NCBI GenBank assembly: GCA_018368455.1
Contig: JAGZEG010000007.1
Span: forward strand, 62,001 to 126,000
DNA length: 64,000 bases
Reading direction: 5' to 3'
DNA from: Coriobacteriia bacterium
Lineage (GTDB): Bacteria; Actinomycetota; Coriobacteriia; Coriobacteriales; UMGS124
Both the position numbers and the translations under genes were made by a program. The notes beneath the pieces were generated by a model. That model saw only the letters and a program-made list of their open reading frames with translations. It had not been told where the DNA came from and searched no databases. Numbering within the stretch: position 1 is the first letter of the stretch; every line of letters starts with the position of its first letter. Shown one piece after another: positions 24,789 to 33,257 of the stretch.

Positions 24789-25943
24789 CTATGCGCCCTC
24801 GCCGTAGCCAAAGCGACGGATCTGCGAGGCGTCCGTGCGCCAGTTCTGCTTCACCTTGACGTTCAACTTGAGGAACACCTTGTTGCCCAGCAGGCGCTCA
24901 AGATCGTGACGGGCGCTTGACCCGATGCGCTTGATCATGGAGCCGCCGGCGCCCACGATGATGCCGCGCTGGCCGTCACGCTCCACGTAGATGGTCGCGT
25001 AGATCTTCGACAGGTCAGCCTTCTCGTCGTACGACGTCGAGTCCACCATCACACCGACAGAGTGCGGTACCTCGTCGCGGGTGTTGAGCAGCACCTTCTC
25101 GCGAATCATCTCGGCGATCATGACCTCGATGGGCTGGTCGGTCTGCATGTCCTCCGGGAACCACTGCGGCCCCTCGGGCAGGTGGCGCGCCACAAGGCTC
25201 ACGAACGCGTCAACGTTGAAGTCCTCCTTGGCCGACAACACGATGACGTCGTCGAAGTGACAGAACTGCTCCATGCGCTCGAGCTGCGTGCGCGCGGCGT
25301 CCTGCTCGATGAGATCGGCCTTGGAGATGACAAGCACCTTGAACGCATTGGACGTGGCCACGTGCTGGGCGACCCACTCGTCACCACGGCCAGCCGGCGC
25401 CGAACCGTCGACGATCATGGCGGCGACATCGACGTCTTTCAGCGCGTTGAGCGCAGAGATGTTGAGCTCCTCGCCGAGGGCGTCGACGGGCTTGTGCAGG
25501 CCGGGAGTGTCGACGAGTACCATCTGCATGCCGGGTGCGTTGTAGATCGCGCTGATGCGGTTGCGCGTCGTCTGGGCCGTCGGCGACGTGATGAGCACCT
25601 TCTCGCCGATGATGGCGTTTATGAGCGTCGACTTGCCGGCGTTGGGGCGGCCGACAAGCGCGACAAAGCCGCTGTGGAACGCAGGCTGGCCATCGGCGCC
25701 GGGCTGAGCAGCGAAGTCATCATCCTCATCGTCGTCGTAGGCGTCCTCGTCCTCTTCCTCGAACAGCTCGGGGTCAAACGCCGCGTCGAGATCGAAGTCC
25801 CCGTCCTCCTCGGAGTCGTCCTCGTCCTCGAGGTCGTCGCCGTGAGCAGCCAGGTCGTCGAGATAGCCCTCCTCGTCGATGGAAAGCTCGTCGGAGGGCA
25901 GCTCCTCGTCCAGGTCAGCGGCGTTCATGGGGGTGTCGCTCAT
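24789..25943 (-). CDS. era: GTPase Era with long acidic N-terminal extension
   Basis: Era is an essential GTPase that binds 16S rRNA during 30S assembly. Here 384 residues hold a typical Era core: G1 GRPNAGKST (about 98-106), G3 DTPGLHKP, G4 SKAD, and a KH domain containing GIIVGAGGSMIKRIG. The first 90 residues are an addition not found in ordinary Era (about 300 residues); roughly half are Asp or Glu. ATG 25943 has GGAAAGGAT upstream; a downstream restart would remove the extension but no good ribosome site is visible there. Gene order phoH-ybeY-dgkA-era-recO is classic. Confidence 0.93.
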   Translation of the reverse strand: MSDTPMNAADLDEELPSDELSIDEEGYLDDLAAHGDDLEDEDDSEEDGDFDLDAAFDPELFEEEDEDAYDDDEDDDFAAQPGADGQPAFHSGFVALVGRPNAGKSTLINAIIGEKVLITSPTAQTTRNRISAIYNAPGMQMVLVDTPGLHKPVDALGEELNISALNALKDVDVAAMIVDGSAPAGRGDEWVAQHVATSNAFKVLVISKADLIEQDAARTQLERMEQFCHFDDVIVLSAKEDFNVDAFVSLVARHLPEGPQWFPEDMQTDQPIEVMIAEMIREKVLLNTRDEVPHSVGVMVDSTSYDEKADLSKIYATIYVERDGQRGIIVGAGGSMIKRIGSSARHDLERLLGNKVFLKLNVKVKQNWRTDASQIRRFGYGEGA

Positions 25944-26045
25944 GGGAATCCTTTCCGCAGGGAGCGCATCGCACTCCCAGGTCATCGAACCCGGTGCGGC
26001 TCCGCAGGGGTCGTCCGCAGCCGGCCGGCTTGAAGTGGGCCCAGC

Positions 26046-26423
26046 TTACCCGAAAAGAGCCAGCGCCGCACGTCCATACACGATAAGCCCGCCGATTGCC
26101 ACAGCAATGCTCAGCACGAGCATGGCGCCAGCGGCAACGTCTTTAGCGAGCTTGGCGAGCGGGTGGATGTCAGGCGACGCAAGGTCTACGACGGCCTCAA
26201 TAGCGGTGTTCATCATCTCGCCCGCCAGGACAAGTCCGATCATCAGGATGACAAACACCCAGCTCAGCGCATCAATGCGCAGGACAAAGCCCGCAACGAC
26301 CGCCAGGACGCCCACGGCGAGCATCACCTTGACGTTGCGCTCACGCCGCAGGATAGCGCCGATGCCCTGCAGCGCGTAGCCGAACGACTCCAGAAACCCC
26401 GGGTGCCTTCCCCCGGGCATCAT
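26046..26423 (-). CDS. dgkA: Diacylglycerol/undecaprenol kinase
   Basis: A 125-residue membrane enzyme of the DgkA family, which phosphorylates diacylglycerol or, in Gram-positive bacteria, undecaprenol for cell-wall lipid recycling. The catalytic signature is complete: EMMNTAIEAVVDL followed by HPLAKLAKDVAAGAML, with about three membrane helices. It starts by an ATGA overlap with the ybeY stop (26420-26423), so it is translated in the same run. A second methionine follows directly and could also serve as the start. Confidence 0.93.
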   Translation of the reverse strand: MMPGGRHPGFLESFGYALQGIGAILRRERNVKVMLAVGVLAVVAGFVLRIDALSWVFVILMIGLVLAGEMMNTAIEAVVDLASPDIHPLAKLAKDVAAGAMLVLSIAVAIGGLIVYGRAALALFG

Positions 26424-27049
26424 CGCGCGTCATTCCCCTCGGGGCGAGTGGCGGCTCCCCTGCCCTGCCAGGCAGCGCTCCCCTCGGCAGCGTGGTCAAC
26501 CGTCGGGCCCACGTTGAGCTCGTCAGCCGGAGCATCGGCAAAGTCAGCGAGGTAGCGCCGCTCGAGCGCCTCCATCTCCTCCGCCTCGTCAGGCTCCTCG
26601 TGGTCGTAGCCCATCAGGTGTAGGCAGCCATGGGTCAGCAACAGGCGCATCTCGTCCGCCGGCGAGCTGCCGAAGCCCGGCGCCTGCTCCACGACGATGT
26701 CCGGGCACAGGATGACATCGCCGAGCATGAGAACGTCCTCGACGTCGACGTCACCGAGCGCCTCGGGGTCCTCCTCGGAGAGGGGCTCCTCGGGAAAGTC
26801 CCACACGCCGTCCTCGTCGTCATCGTAGTCATTCGGGTCGTCGATGTTGAACGACAGCACGTCCGTCGGGCGGTCGATGCCGCGGTAGTCGCGGTTGAGT
26901 TCGTGGATGCGTTCGCGCGTCACGAAGCTCACGGAGACTTCCGTGTCCTCGGGGGCGCCCTCCCCGCCCAGGACGTGCGCCACGAGCTGCTCGATCTCCT
27001 CGGCGCTCAGGACGCCCTGCCCGACCTCGTCATCGATCTCAACACGCAT
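26420..27049 (-). CDS. ybeY: Endoribonuclease/rRNA maturation factor YbeY, with acidic insert
   Basis: YbeY is a zinc enzyme of 16S rRNA maturation and ribosome quality control. The zinc-binding motif THGCLHLMGYDHEE is intact, and DRPTDVLSFNID matches the family. At 209 residues it is longer than usual (150-170) because of an acidic insert of about 35 residues after the DVLSF motif and a polar C-terminal tail. The ATG at 27049 lies inside the phoH end (11-bp overlap) and the stop overlaps dgkA. Confidence 0.93.
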   Translation of the reverse strand: MRVEIDDEVGQGVLSAEEIEQLVAHVLGGEGAPEDTEVSVSFVTRERIHELNRDYRGIDRPTDVLSFNIDDPNDYDDDEDGVWDFPEEPLSEEDPEALGDVDVEDVLMLGDVILCPDIVVEQAPGFGSSPADEMRLLLTHGCLHLMGYDHEEPDEAEEMEALERRYLADFADAPADELNVGPTVDHAAEGSAAWQGRGAATRPEGNDAR

Positions 27050-28076
27050 GGGATGCCCCCTTCCGAGCCTGCGACGCAAGCTCTTCGCGCTCCGCCGCCG
27101 CATCGTATGCCGCCACGATCTTCGCCACAAGGCTGTGGCGCACGACGTCGGAGGTGCCGAGATCCACGAAGGCGACGTCGTCGAGCCCTTCGAGTATGGT
27201 GCGCGCGCCGGCGAGCGACGAGCGGCCGAGCGGCACGTCAACCTGCGTGAGGTCGCCGGTGATGACGAAACGGCTGCCGAAGCCCAGACGCGTCAGAAAC
27301 ATCTTCATCTGCTCGGCCGTCGTGTTCTGGGCCTCGTCCAGGATGACGAATGCGTCGTTGAGCGTGCGGCCGCGCATGAATGCAAGCGGCGCGATTTCGA
27401 TAACGCCCGACTCCATGAGTTCCCTGCCGCGATCAACATCCATCATGTCGAACAGCGCGTCATACAGCGGGCGGATGTAGGGGTCGATCTTTTCCTCGAG
27501 CGTGCCCGGCAGGAAGCCCAGGCTCTCCCCCGCCTCGACGACGGGCCGCGTCAGCACAATGCGGCCGACCTCCTTGCGCCTGAGCGCAGCGACGGCCATC
27601 GCCATGGCGAGATATGTCTTACCCGTACCCGCAGGACCAAGGCCGAACGTCACCGTGTGGGTACGGATGGTGTCGACATAGCGCTTCTGACCAGCTGTCT
27701 TGGGACGGATGGCGTGACCCCGATACGTGAGCAAGATGTCGTCACGCAGCGAGGAGGGAGCGTAGGCATTCTCCCACAGCAGGGCGATACCGGCCTCGAC
27801 GTCAGCCTCGTCGGGATGCTCGCCAGCCTGAGCACGCGCGATGAGGTCGGTAAACAGGCTCGTGAGCATCTGGACCTGCGCCGGAGCGCCCGCGATGGCG
27901 ATGGCATCACCACGCACGGTAACGTCGGCACCGACGCGAGCCTCGATGACGCGGAGCAGGCTGTCGCCCGGGCCCGTAATAGCAGCGGGATCCACGGACG
28001 GGGGGATGGTCAGGCGTGCTCGTGCGGAGCCAGCGTCAGGGACAGGTGCTCGCATGCGATCAGAATCAGCGTCCAA
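27039..28076 (-). CDS. phoH: PhoH family ATPase
   Basis: A 345-residue cytoplasmic ATPase of the PhoH/PhoL type, linked to ribosome and RNA metabolism together with YbeY. The P-loop is FGLGPAGTGKTYLAM, followed by LTRPVVEAGESLGFLPG and the Walker B VILDEAQNTT. Several starts are possible. I chose TTG 28076 because AGGAGC lies about ten bases upstream; ATG 28055 and ATG 28121 have no clear ribosome site. It opens the five-gene run through recO. Confidence 0.88.
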   Translation of the reverse strand: MDADSDRMRAPVPDAGSARARLTIPPSVDPAAITGPGDSLLRVIEARVGADVTVRGDAIAIAGAPAQVQMLTSLFTDLIARAQAGEHPDEADVEAGIALLWENAYAPSSLRDDILLTYRGHAIRPKTAGQKRYVDTIRTHTVTFGLGPAGTGKTYLAMAMAVAALRRKEVGRIVLTRPVVEAGESLGFLPGTLEEKIDPYIRPLYDALFDMMDVDRGRELMESGVIEIAPLAFMRGRTLNDAFVILDEAQNTTAEQMKMFLTRLGFGSRFVITGDLTQVDVPLGRSSLAGARTILEGLDDVAFVDLGTSDVVRHSLVAKIVAAYDAAAEREELASQARKGASHAC

Positions 28077-28173
28077 AGCCAAGCGGCTCCTCTCGAGCGT
28101 TTTGCCCCGCAAGCCAGACATGCGCAGGGGGATGCCGCCCAAACAGGGTGGCGCCCACCTTTCCTTGCCTCCT

Positions 28174-28179
28174 AGTATA
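28174..28179 (-). promoter_or_regulatory. Candidate -10 element of the phoH run
   Basis: TATACT on the minus strand lies about 100 bases upstream of the chosen phoH start, in a spot free of coding sequence. No convincing -35 is found at 16-18 bp, so this is tentative. Confidence 0.3.
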
Positions 28180-28385
28180 CAAAAGCCACGCACCAGCACG
28201 GCCCAAAGCCCCGGGCATCGCGCGATCTCGAGCATGGGACGCGAGCGCTGAAAACCGGTGACACAGGCATACTCGGTGACGTGGACGTCGGACTGACCGG
28301 CGAGTGGCTCAACATGGCCAGCCCGCCGTGGACAGGCTTCGCGCATGGCGTCATCGTACCCGAAGTCACCCGGGAGTCCTGTTGC

Positions 28386-28478
28386 GATCTGTACAACTTT
28401 TTAATTTTATTAACTTAATATAGTATTAAAATAGTTTATAAGTTATCCATTAATAACAGTTCAATATTAGAGTTTTAG
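28386..28478. other. AT-rich island
   Basis: Roughly 90 bp made mostly of A and T interrupt DNA that is otherwise about two-thirds GC. It lies between the phoH leader and a small plus-strand ORF and has runs such as TTTTTAATTTTATTAAC. It could be a horizontally acquired promoter region, a protein-bound AT tract or a scar. No ORF is visible in it. Confidence 0.6.
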
Positions 28479-28590
28479 CGGATGTGCTCTAAAAAACCAT
28501 GCCCCGTCTGGCCCGCACCGCAAGCCCTGTAGAATCGAGTGCGGTGCCAGCGGTGTCCCGGCTGCGGGCGGCGCTTCCAAGAGATTGGGG

Positions 28591-28761
28591 GTGTTCGCCT
28601 TGGTCACACAAATCCTCAACGCCCTCGCGGCGGTTGCGACCGTCGCAGGCTTCCTTCTGGAAACCTGCGAGAAGATACTCAGGCTCCGCAAGAAGAGGGA
28701 GAATGCGCACGTACGGGAGGCTCGGAAGGAGGCCAGCGAAAAGGCTTCCGAAAACAAGTAG
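28591..28761 (+). CDS. Small membrane peptide, type I toxin/holin-like
   Basis: A 56-residue ORF starting GTG 28591 (or TTG 28600). The first 25 residues are hydrophobic (VTQILNALAAVATVAGFLL) and the rest is strongly charged (Arg/Lys/Glu). Short peptides with one helix and a charged tail are typical of type I toxins and holin-like toxins. Support comes from the terminator directly after the stop and an AT-rich region upstream; no antisense RNA could be shown. An alternative 96-residue frame over the same DNA has no recognisable structure. Confidence 0.45.
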   Translation: MFALVTQILNALAAVATVAGFLLETCEKILRLRKKRENAHVREARKEASEKASENK

Positions 28762-28786
28762 GGCCGAGGACTGCCATCCCCGGCCC
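28761..28786 (+). terminator. Terminator of the small membrane-peptide gene
   Basis: GGGCCG (28761-28766) pairs with CGGCCC (28781-28786), extended by an inner GG/CC after one mismatch, and starts at the last base of the stop codon. No long T-tract follows. Confidence 0.5.
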
Positions 28787-29085
28787 TAAGATAAACACCG
28801 CGCCGCCCGCCCCTAGTTAATTTGCTGCGGGCACGCTGGTACCGCCATTATACCCCTCGGCCCGCATCCTGCTGTACTTAACATCGCACGCCACAGAAAC
28901 GTAGCACGAGTCTGCCGCTGAAGAGACACCATGCGCATCGCCCAGAGTCAAACCTCATAGGAGGGCCCGATGCAAGGTGAGTTGATAGACAGGCGTCCCT
29001 CGGCTTGTATCACTCCCAACATGAGTCCGCGGGAAAAGGGAAAGTGCCCTGATTTTCCCACCTGTTCCCACGCACCTCTCCAAAC
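28787..29085. other. Intergenic region without a supported gene
   Basis: About 300 bp between the small-peptide terminator and the tRNA terminator. A 75-codon frame starting at 28970 has a good AGGAGG site but runs into the antisense of tRNA-Phe, so I did not call it. Nothing else stands out. Confidence 0.5.
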
Positions 29086-29118
29086 AAAAAAAGCCAGGAG
29101 GCAAATTGCCGTCCTGGC
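29086..29118 (-). terminator. Intrinsic terminator of tRNA-Phe
   Basis: On the minus strand a stem of GCCAGGA with its complement and an inner GGCAA/TTGCC (29093-29118) is followed by seven T residues. It lies 14 bases after the tRNA 3' end and is a textbook intrinsic terminator. Confidence 0.9.
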
Positions 29119-29132
29119 CTGCGAATTTGAGC

Positions 29133-29208
29133 TGGTGGCTGGAAAGGGAGTCGAACCCCTGACACGGGGATTTTCAGTCCCCTGCTCTACCAACTGAGCT
29201 ATCCAGCC
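29133..29208 (-). tRNA. tRNA-Phe (GAA)
   Basis: A complete cloverleaf reads on the minus strand: the 7-bp acceptor stem GGCTGGA/TCCAGCC, D-arm with AGCTCAGTTGGTAGAGC, anticodon loop CTGAAAA giving anticodon GAA, and T-arm with GGTTCGACTCC. The CCA end is encoded. It has its own promoter and terminator, so it is a single-gene unit. Confidence 0.97.
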
Positions 29209-29222
29209 ACATCAGGGTTTCC

Positions 29223-29250
29223 ACTTTACCAGAGCAGACGCTCCGGTCAA
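29223..29250 (-). promoter_or_regulatory. Promoter of tRNA-Phe
   Basis: On the minus strand TTGACC (29245-29250) and TAAAGT (29223-29228) are separated by 16 bp. Transcription would begin a few bases before the mature tRNA 5' end at 29208. Confidence 0.65.
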
Positions 29251-29287
29251 CCCCAAATCCTCCGACTTCCCCAACTTGACAGGTACG

Positions 29288-29653
29288 TTAGTCCTGTGTG
29301 AGGTGGATAGCGAAGCCGGCAATGGAACGGGCGAAGTAAACGAGGCGGGGCGTCCCATCGGGATAGCGCGCCCAGCTCTGTTGGTCGATCTCATAATCAT
29401 GAGCGTCGAACCACGTCGCGGCAGCGATCAGGTCGTTGACGTGGAAGCCGATGTGGCCATGCTCCCCTCGGCCATTCCCGTCCATAATCTCGACCATCGT
29501 GTCAGCAAAATGAGAGACGGGTGTCGTCGACGTGCTCAGATGCAGCAGCGTGTGAAACTCGTCTGCTATACGCGCCGCATCGGCCGCGTCCTGCGCGTTG
29601 ATGCCCACGTGCGCCAGCCTCATATCGAACAGCTCCCGCGGATCCTCCTGCAT
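29288..29653 (-). CDS. VOC (glyoxalase/bleomycin-resistance) family protein
   Basis: A 121-residue soluble protein of the vicinal-oxygen-chelate fold. It has MRLAHVGINAQDAADAARI at the start of the first half and GEHGHIGFHVND in the second, the histidine/glutamate pattern of this family. The segment looks like the VOC partner of 2-keto-3-deoxygluconate-type aldolases, but no aldolase gene is near. Start ATG 29653 has AAAGGATG upstream. It ends the Tad locus and may be cotranscribed with the DUF192 gene 78 bp upstream, though no link in function is evident. Confidence 0.8.
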   Translation of the reverse strand: MQEDPRELFDMRLAHVGINAQDAADAARIADEFHTLLHLSTSTTPVSHFADTMVEIMDGNGRGEHGHIGFHVNDLIAAATWFDAHDYEIDQQSWARYPDGTPRLVYFARSIAGFAIHLTQD

Positions 29654-29731
29654 GGTTTCATCCTTTCTTCTCGGGCGTCGCCCCTTGAGCAGCGAGCGCC
29701 CCAACACAGGCCGCTTTCACGCATTCGTATC

Positions 29732-30154
29732 CTACGCCGACACCGCCCCGGTAAATATGAGCCTCTCCCCCTTCACAGGCCATGGCGCCGCCGATGCTTC
29801 GCGCTCAAGGGCCAGAGCTGCCCCCTGCACACCGATGATGCGACCCGGAGCCACGAGACGCTCGGCGCAAAGCACCTCCCCCGCCTCACCCACAAACGCA
29901 ACGTCGAGCGCAAAGCCCATACTCATCGTGTGGAGCGATGCACAGCGCGGAAACAGCACGGCCCGGCTACATAGCCGGCCGATCGGACAACCGATAAGGC
30001 CACGTAGGCGCTGGCCAAAACGCAGAGCGACAAGGCAGTCGAGCACGACACCGCCCGGAAGATGTGCCGCCACCCGAGGCGCCCCAGGCAACCAGATACG
30101 CCAGGCATCCCCACCTGCTTTCATCCTGCCAAGTACCGCCAGCGCAGCGTTCAT
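29732..30154 (-). CDS. DUF192 family protein
   Basis: 140 residues with the DUF192 pattern: an early RLRGLIGCPIG and then CASLHTMSMGFALDVAFVG, where the conserved family reads C-x-x-x-H-T-x-x-M. The family's biochemical role is not known; members often lie in Tad pilus loci, as here. Two ATGs six bases apart are possible; I chose 30154 because the GGGGGG ribosome site is then nine bases away. It is the first gene after the pseudopilins. Confidence 0.75.
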   Translation of the reverse strand: MNAALAVLGRMKAGGDAWRIWLPGAPRVAAHLPGGVVLDCLVALRFGQRLRGLIGCPIGRLCSRAVLFPRCASLHTMSMGFALDVAFVGEAGEVLCAERLVAPGRIIGVQGAALALEREASAAPWPVKGERLIFTGAVSA

Positions 30155-30174
30155 CCCCATATACCCCCCTCGCC

Positions 30175-30642
30175 CTAGAACAGCACGCCCGACCGGTACC
30201 GATCCACCGTGAACGTCCGAGCGTGCTCGAGACGCACCGGGATGCCAGCCTCGACGCCGGCCACGGTCAACACCGCAGGCCAAGGCGTATACGTCATCGT
30301 GCACACGTAACGCGTAAGGTGCGGCGCGAACGAGAACCCCAGCGTGCCCTCCTGCTGTGCCGCATCCCAAGCGTTTTGCTCCTCGACGCGCACCTCAATG
30401 CCACGCATATCACCCATGGCCTGCGCCAGCGCCTCGCTCACGCGATGTGCCTGGTTGCCCGCCTGCACGTCCTCACCTGACGGCGCCACGGCGAGCGCCA
30501 TGACGATATCGGGCACCAGCCGGTCGAATCGGGCGCAGTCCTCCATGAAGAACAGCAGGTTGAGCACCACGATGGCAACAACGATCATCACGGGAGTCAC
30601 GACAGCGAGCTCAACAACCATCTGCCCTTCCTCGTCACCCAT
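30175..30642 (-). CDS. TadE/TadF-like pseudopilin
   Basis: 155 residues with a type-IV-pilin-like N-terminus: a short leader MGDEEGQMVVELAVVTPVM in which an acidic, glycine-containing stretch precedes one hydrophobic helix, as in TadE and TadF. The rest is an extracellular domain with three cysteines at most. ATG 30642 was chosen over GTG 30651 because GGAGG is then eight bases away. It overlaps the end of the large TadG-like gene by 8 bp. It would be a minor pilus subunit processed by the Tad prepilin peptidase, which is not in this window. Confidence 0.75.
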   Translation of the reverse strand: MGDEEGQMVVELAVVTPVMIVVAIVVLNLLFFMEDCARFDRLVPDIVMALAVAPSGEDVQAGNQAHRVSEALAQAMGDMRGIEVRVEEQNAWDAAQQEGTLGFSFAPHLTRYVCTMTYTPWPAVLTVAGVEAGIPVRLEHARTFTVDRYRSGVLF

Positions 30643-32776
30643 CGGCGCCACCTCCCCCGGTGAGAGACGACAACCAGCTCAGGTCAACGCTCAAAGAGAT
30701 CGTTTCATCCGAGCCGGGCAAGCGCACTTGCGCCACCGTGATCTCGTCCGAGCCCGTCAACGTCTCGACGACAACGCCCAGAGCCTCGAGCATGCCAGCG
30801 ACGCCGTCGCTCTCGTTTAGCGAGGGGGCCGCGAGCACGAGGGCGCGCACGGCCGCATACCAGTCGTTCCCCGCGCGCATCATGACGTCGGCGGAGTTTG
30901 CAAGCACGGGTTTCTTTGCCGAGAGGTCTGCAGGCTGCAGCCCGGCAAGCCCCACGACATCGTCGAGAGCGCCACGCAGCCACGATGCGACACCGCCCCC
31001 GCCTAGTCGATCAAGCCAGCCGAACGCCTTGCTAAGCAGGCCAGCAAACGCCTCGTAGGCGTCTCCGTACCCCACCAGAATGTCGCCCCAGGCGCTCATG
31101 ACGACGTCGAGCACCGATCCCACTGCCCCCGGTGCACCGCCCTGGGCAACGAGCGCATCGAAGAAACCACCCAGGATCGTCGACCCTCCTGTCGCCCCGT
31201 CGCGCGCGAGCGTGGCGCCCGCGACGGCAACGCGTGGCGGCAAGCGAGCTCCCGACCCCACAAGCGTCGCGAGGTCCCGAGGCGCCAAACGCGTCGCCGG
31301 GTCAGCAACGACGCACACGCAGCCATACCGACCCGGTGGCGCCAGATCAACGCGCGCCACCTTGAGAGCCTCAAGCGCCTCGGCAAACCTGTCCCGCGCA
31401 TTCTCGGCTTCGTCACGCGCCGCTCTCTCGCGTTCGACTTGCTCGTTTCGCGCCGCCTCGTACTCTTTGCTCGCCCTCACGACCTCACGCCAGTAATGTT
31501 CGAACCCGTTGTCGATGTTCGTTGACGCAGAAGGCGCCCTGCCCACATCAACAACCGTAAACTGGCAGATGGGACATGTTGCCAGAGCACCCGCCTCCTG
31601 TTCCGCTAAGCTGCCAAGACCCGCTGCGGGCCCCGTGGCACCGGGACAAGACGCATCGCTGTGAATGGTGCGCCCCTCCGGCTGCGTCGTGCAGGGCCAT
31701 ACGGCATCCGTATAGAGGCGCGTCCCACGCACGTCATCGGTGTTAGCGGGCAGTTCTCGGAGGTCACAGACGACATAGCCCTCAGCATCCTGAGAAAACG
31801 AGCTCTGCCTGACCAGTTCGAGCGCATAGCCGTAGAACGCGGCGCGCGCCCGCGAGCGCGTGAGCTCGAGCGGATCACTTGAATCCGGAGTCTCTTGGGC
31901 AACGCGCGCCTGATAGTAAGCACACGCACGATCGATCGGGACGCCAAAGTCCCAGCCCTCAACGCTGGGGTAAACAGGGTTGAGCACGCCTGCGAGCCCA
32001 GCGAGCGTCGCGGCGCGCTCGCTCAAGCAGAGGGGGTCGCCTCCACAATCCGCACGCCACCCGAGCTCAAGCGCATCATCCGCAGCGCGGCGCGCATCCT
32101 CGGCCTGACGCTCCAGCTCGTCGATGGCTTCGCTCGACGCGCCCGCGCTCGCCGCTGCATCGCTTGCGTCCCCTTGCTCAAGCAAGCCGAAGTCCGTCTC
32201 CGACTCGAGCGGAAATGGGATAGCCAGGCCGATGAAGCCACCGTCGTCGGTAGCATTGGCCCGTATGGTCGTCAGCGAATTTGCAGCCATGAGGAACGGG
32301 ACGGCGTCCTCAAGCCTTTCGAGCCCCAGCGCCGCGCTCCGGGCGAGATCAGCGCGAGCCTCAAGAACCTGTGACGCCGCCGCAACAACAGGAGGGCCCG
32401 CGGCGCCGATGCCCGGCATAGCGCTCAACACGAGCCCGACCCCCATCGTCGCCAAGCCCACGAGTCCCATGCTCAGCACGAGAGAATCGACGAGCTGTGC
32501 CACCGTAACGTACTCAGCCAACGCGTTCATGCCAGCCAGGGCCCCCGCATCGGCGACGGCCTGCACGTCAGCCGCACGCGAAGACACCCACGTGACGTTT
32601 GCGAGGCCAAACACGAGCGTGAGAGAAACGAGTATGGCGACGGCCGCCGCAAGCGTCGTGGATCCGCGCTCTTCGTCGATGAACGCATCTAGACCGAGTC
32701 TCGGGCGGGCAAGGCATTGTCTGACCTCGGAGCCCGTGGCGCAATCATCAGTCGTCCCAGATGGATACCCAGTCAT
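30635..32776 (-). CDS. Large TadG-like pilus-assembly protein
   Basis: A 713-residue protein that starts like a Tad pseudopilin (FIDEERGSTTLAAAVAIL followed by a hydrophobic helix, about residues 33-60) and continues as a large extracellular region. That region has a long coiled-coil-like segment rich in Glu/Arg (about residues 440-475, EQVERERAARDEAENARDRF) and a Ser/Gly-rich end. Paired cysteines (CPICQF) are visible in the middle. TadG proteins of this size anchor the pilus to the cell surface in other bacteria. The usual von Willebrand motif is not evident. Its start overlaps the TadE-like gene by 29 bp. Confidence 0.7.
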   Translation of the reverse strand: MTGYPSGTTDDCATGSEVRQCLARPRLGLDAFIDEERGSTTLAAAVAILVSLTLVFGLANVTWVSSRAADVQAVADAGALAGMNALAEYVTVAQLVDSLVLSMGLVGLATMGVGLVLSAMPGIGAAGPPVVAAASQVLEARADLARSAALGLERLEDAVPFLMAANSLTTIRANATDDGGFIGLAIPFPLESETDFGLLEQGDASDAAASAGASSEAIDELERQAEDARRAADDALELGWRADCGGDPLCLSERAATLAGLAGVLNPVYPSVEGWDFGVPIDRACAYYQARVAQETPDSSDPLELTRSRARAAFYGYALELVRQSSFSQDAEGYVVCDLRELPANTDDVRGTRLYTDAVWPCTTQPEGRTIHSDASCPGATGPAAGLGSLAEQEAGALATCPICQFTVVDVGRAPSASTNIDNGFEHYWREVVRASKEYEAARNEQVERERAARDEAENARDRFAEALEALKVARVDLAPPGRYGCVCVVADPATRLAPRDLATLVGSGARLPPRVAVAGATLARDGATGGSTILGGFFDALVAQGGAPGAVGSVLDVVMSAWGDILVGYGDAYEAFAGLLSKAFGWLDRLGGGGVASWLRGALDDVVGLAGLQPADLSAKKPVLANSADVMMRAGNDWYAAVRALVLAAPSLNESDGVAGMLEALGVVVETLTGSDEITVAQVRLPGSDETISLSVDLSWLSSLTGGGGADG

Positions 32777-33257
32777 CGTAGCCTCCTTCCAGCCACTCGG
32801 GCCGGGTCGTGCGGCTCACGCTCACCTCGAGCCTGACCGAGCCGGATGCCCCCGCCTGTCCAACCAGCCCCGCAAGCGCACCGACAAACGGCAGGGGATG
32901 CACCGTCGTAGCGATGCGCGCAAACGCCTCGTGACCCTCCGTCGAGCCTTGGAGCTCAATATCCCATCCCTGCTCGCCTCCCCCATGGAAGATAGGCGCG
33001 TTCGGAACGGCGGCAAGCCTGCGCAGCACGAACGCGCGCTGGGCAGCGGGAACCCCGCTCTCACTTCGCGTGGACGTCGCCACGAGCCGACATGCCTCCG
33101 CTGCGGCGGACTGCATGACGCAGCGGGTATACAGCAGGCATGCCGGCTGAACGAGCATCGCCATGAGCACCATGAGCACCGGCAATAGCAGGGCCGCCTC
33201 CACAGTCGCCTGTCCCTCGTCACCTCCCTGCAGGCGCCCCCTAAAACAGCAAGGCAT
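32748..33257 (-). CDS. TadE-like pseudopilin
   Basis: 169 residues with a short leader DEGQATVEAALLLPVLMVL, the TadE hallmark of an acidic glycine-containing leader before a hydrophobic helix with a glutamate at position +5. The remainder is a small extracellular domain. I chose ATG 33257, which overlaps the end of the short pilin-like gene; the longer frame upstream of it is an out-of-context extension. It overlaps the TadG-like gene and would be a minor pilin. Confidence 0.75.
   Translation of the reverse strand: MPCCFRGRLQGGDEGQATVEAALLLPVLMVLMAMLVQPACLLYTRCVMQSAAAEACRLVATSTRSESGVPAAQRAFVLRRLAAVPNAPIFHGGGEQGWDIELQGSTEGHEAFARIATTVHPLPFVGALAGLVGQAGASGSVRLEVSVSRTTRPEWLEGGYDDWVSIWDD

Noticed and set aside
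24554..24811. Minus-strand frame between era and recO
   Set aside because: Overlaps recO and the hairpin, and lacks ribosome site and pattern.
28499..28789. 96-codon frame over the small membrane-peptide gene
   Set aside because: Low-complexity Arg/Pro-rich translation without structure; the shorter frame with a helix and charged tail is better.
28970..29197. 75-codon frame with a good AGGAGG ribosome site
   Set aside because: Its 3' part is the antisense of tRNA-Phe (GKGVEPLTRG is the usual tRNA artefact), and no conserved pattern is seen.
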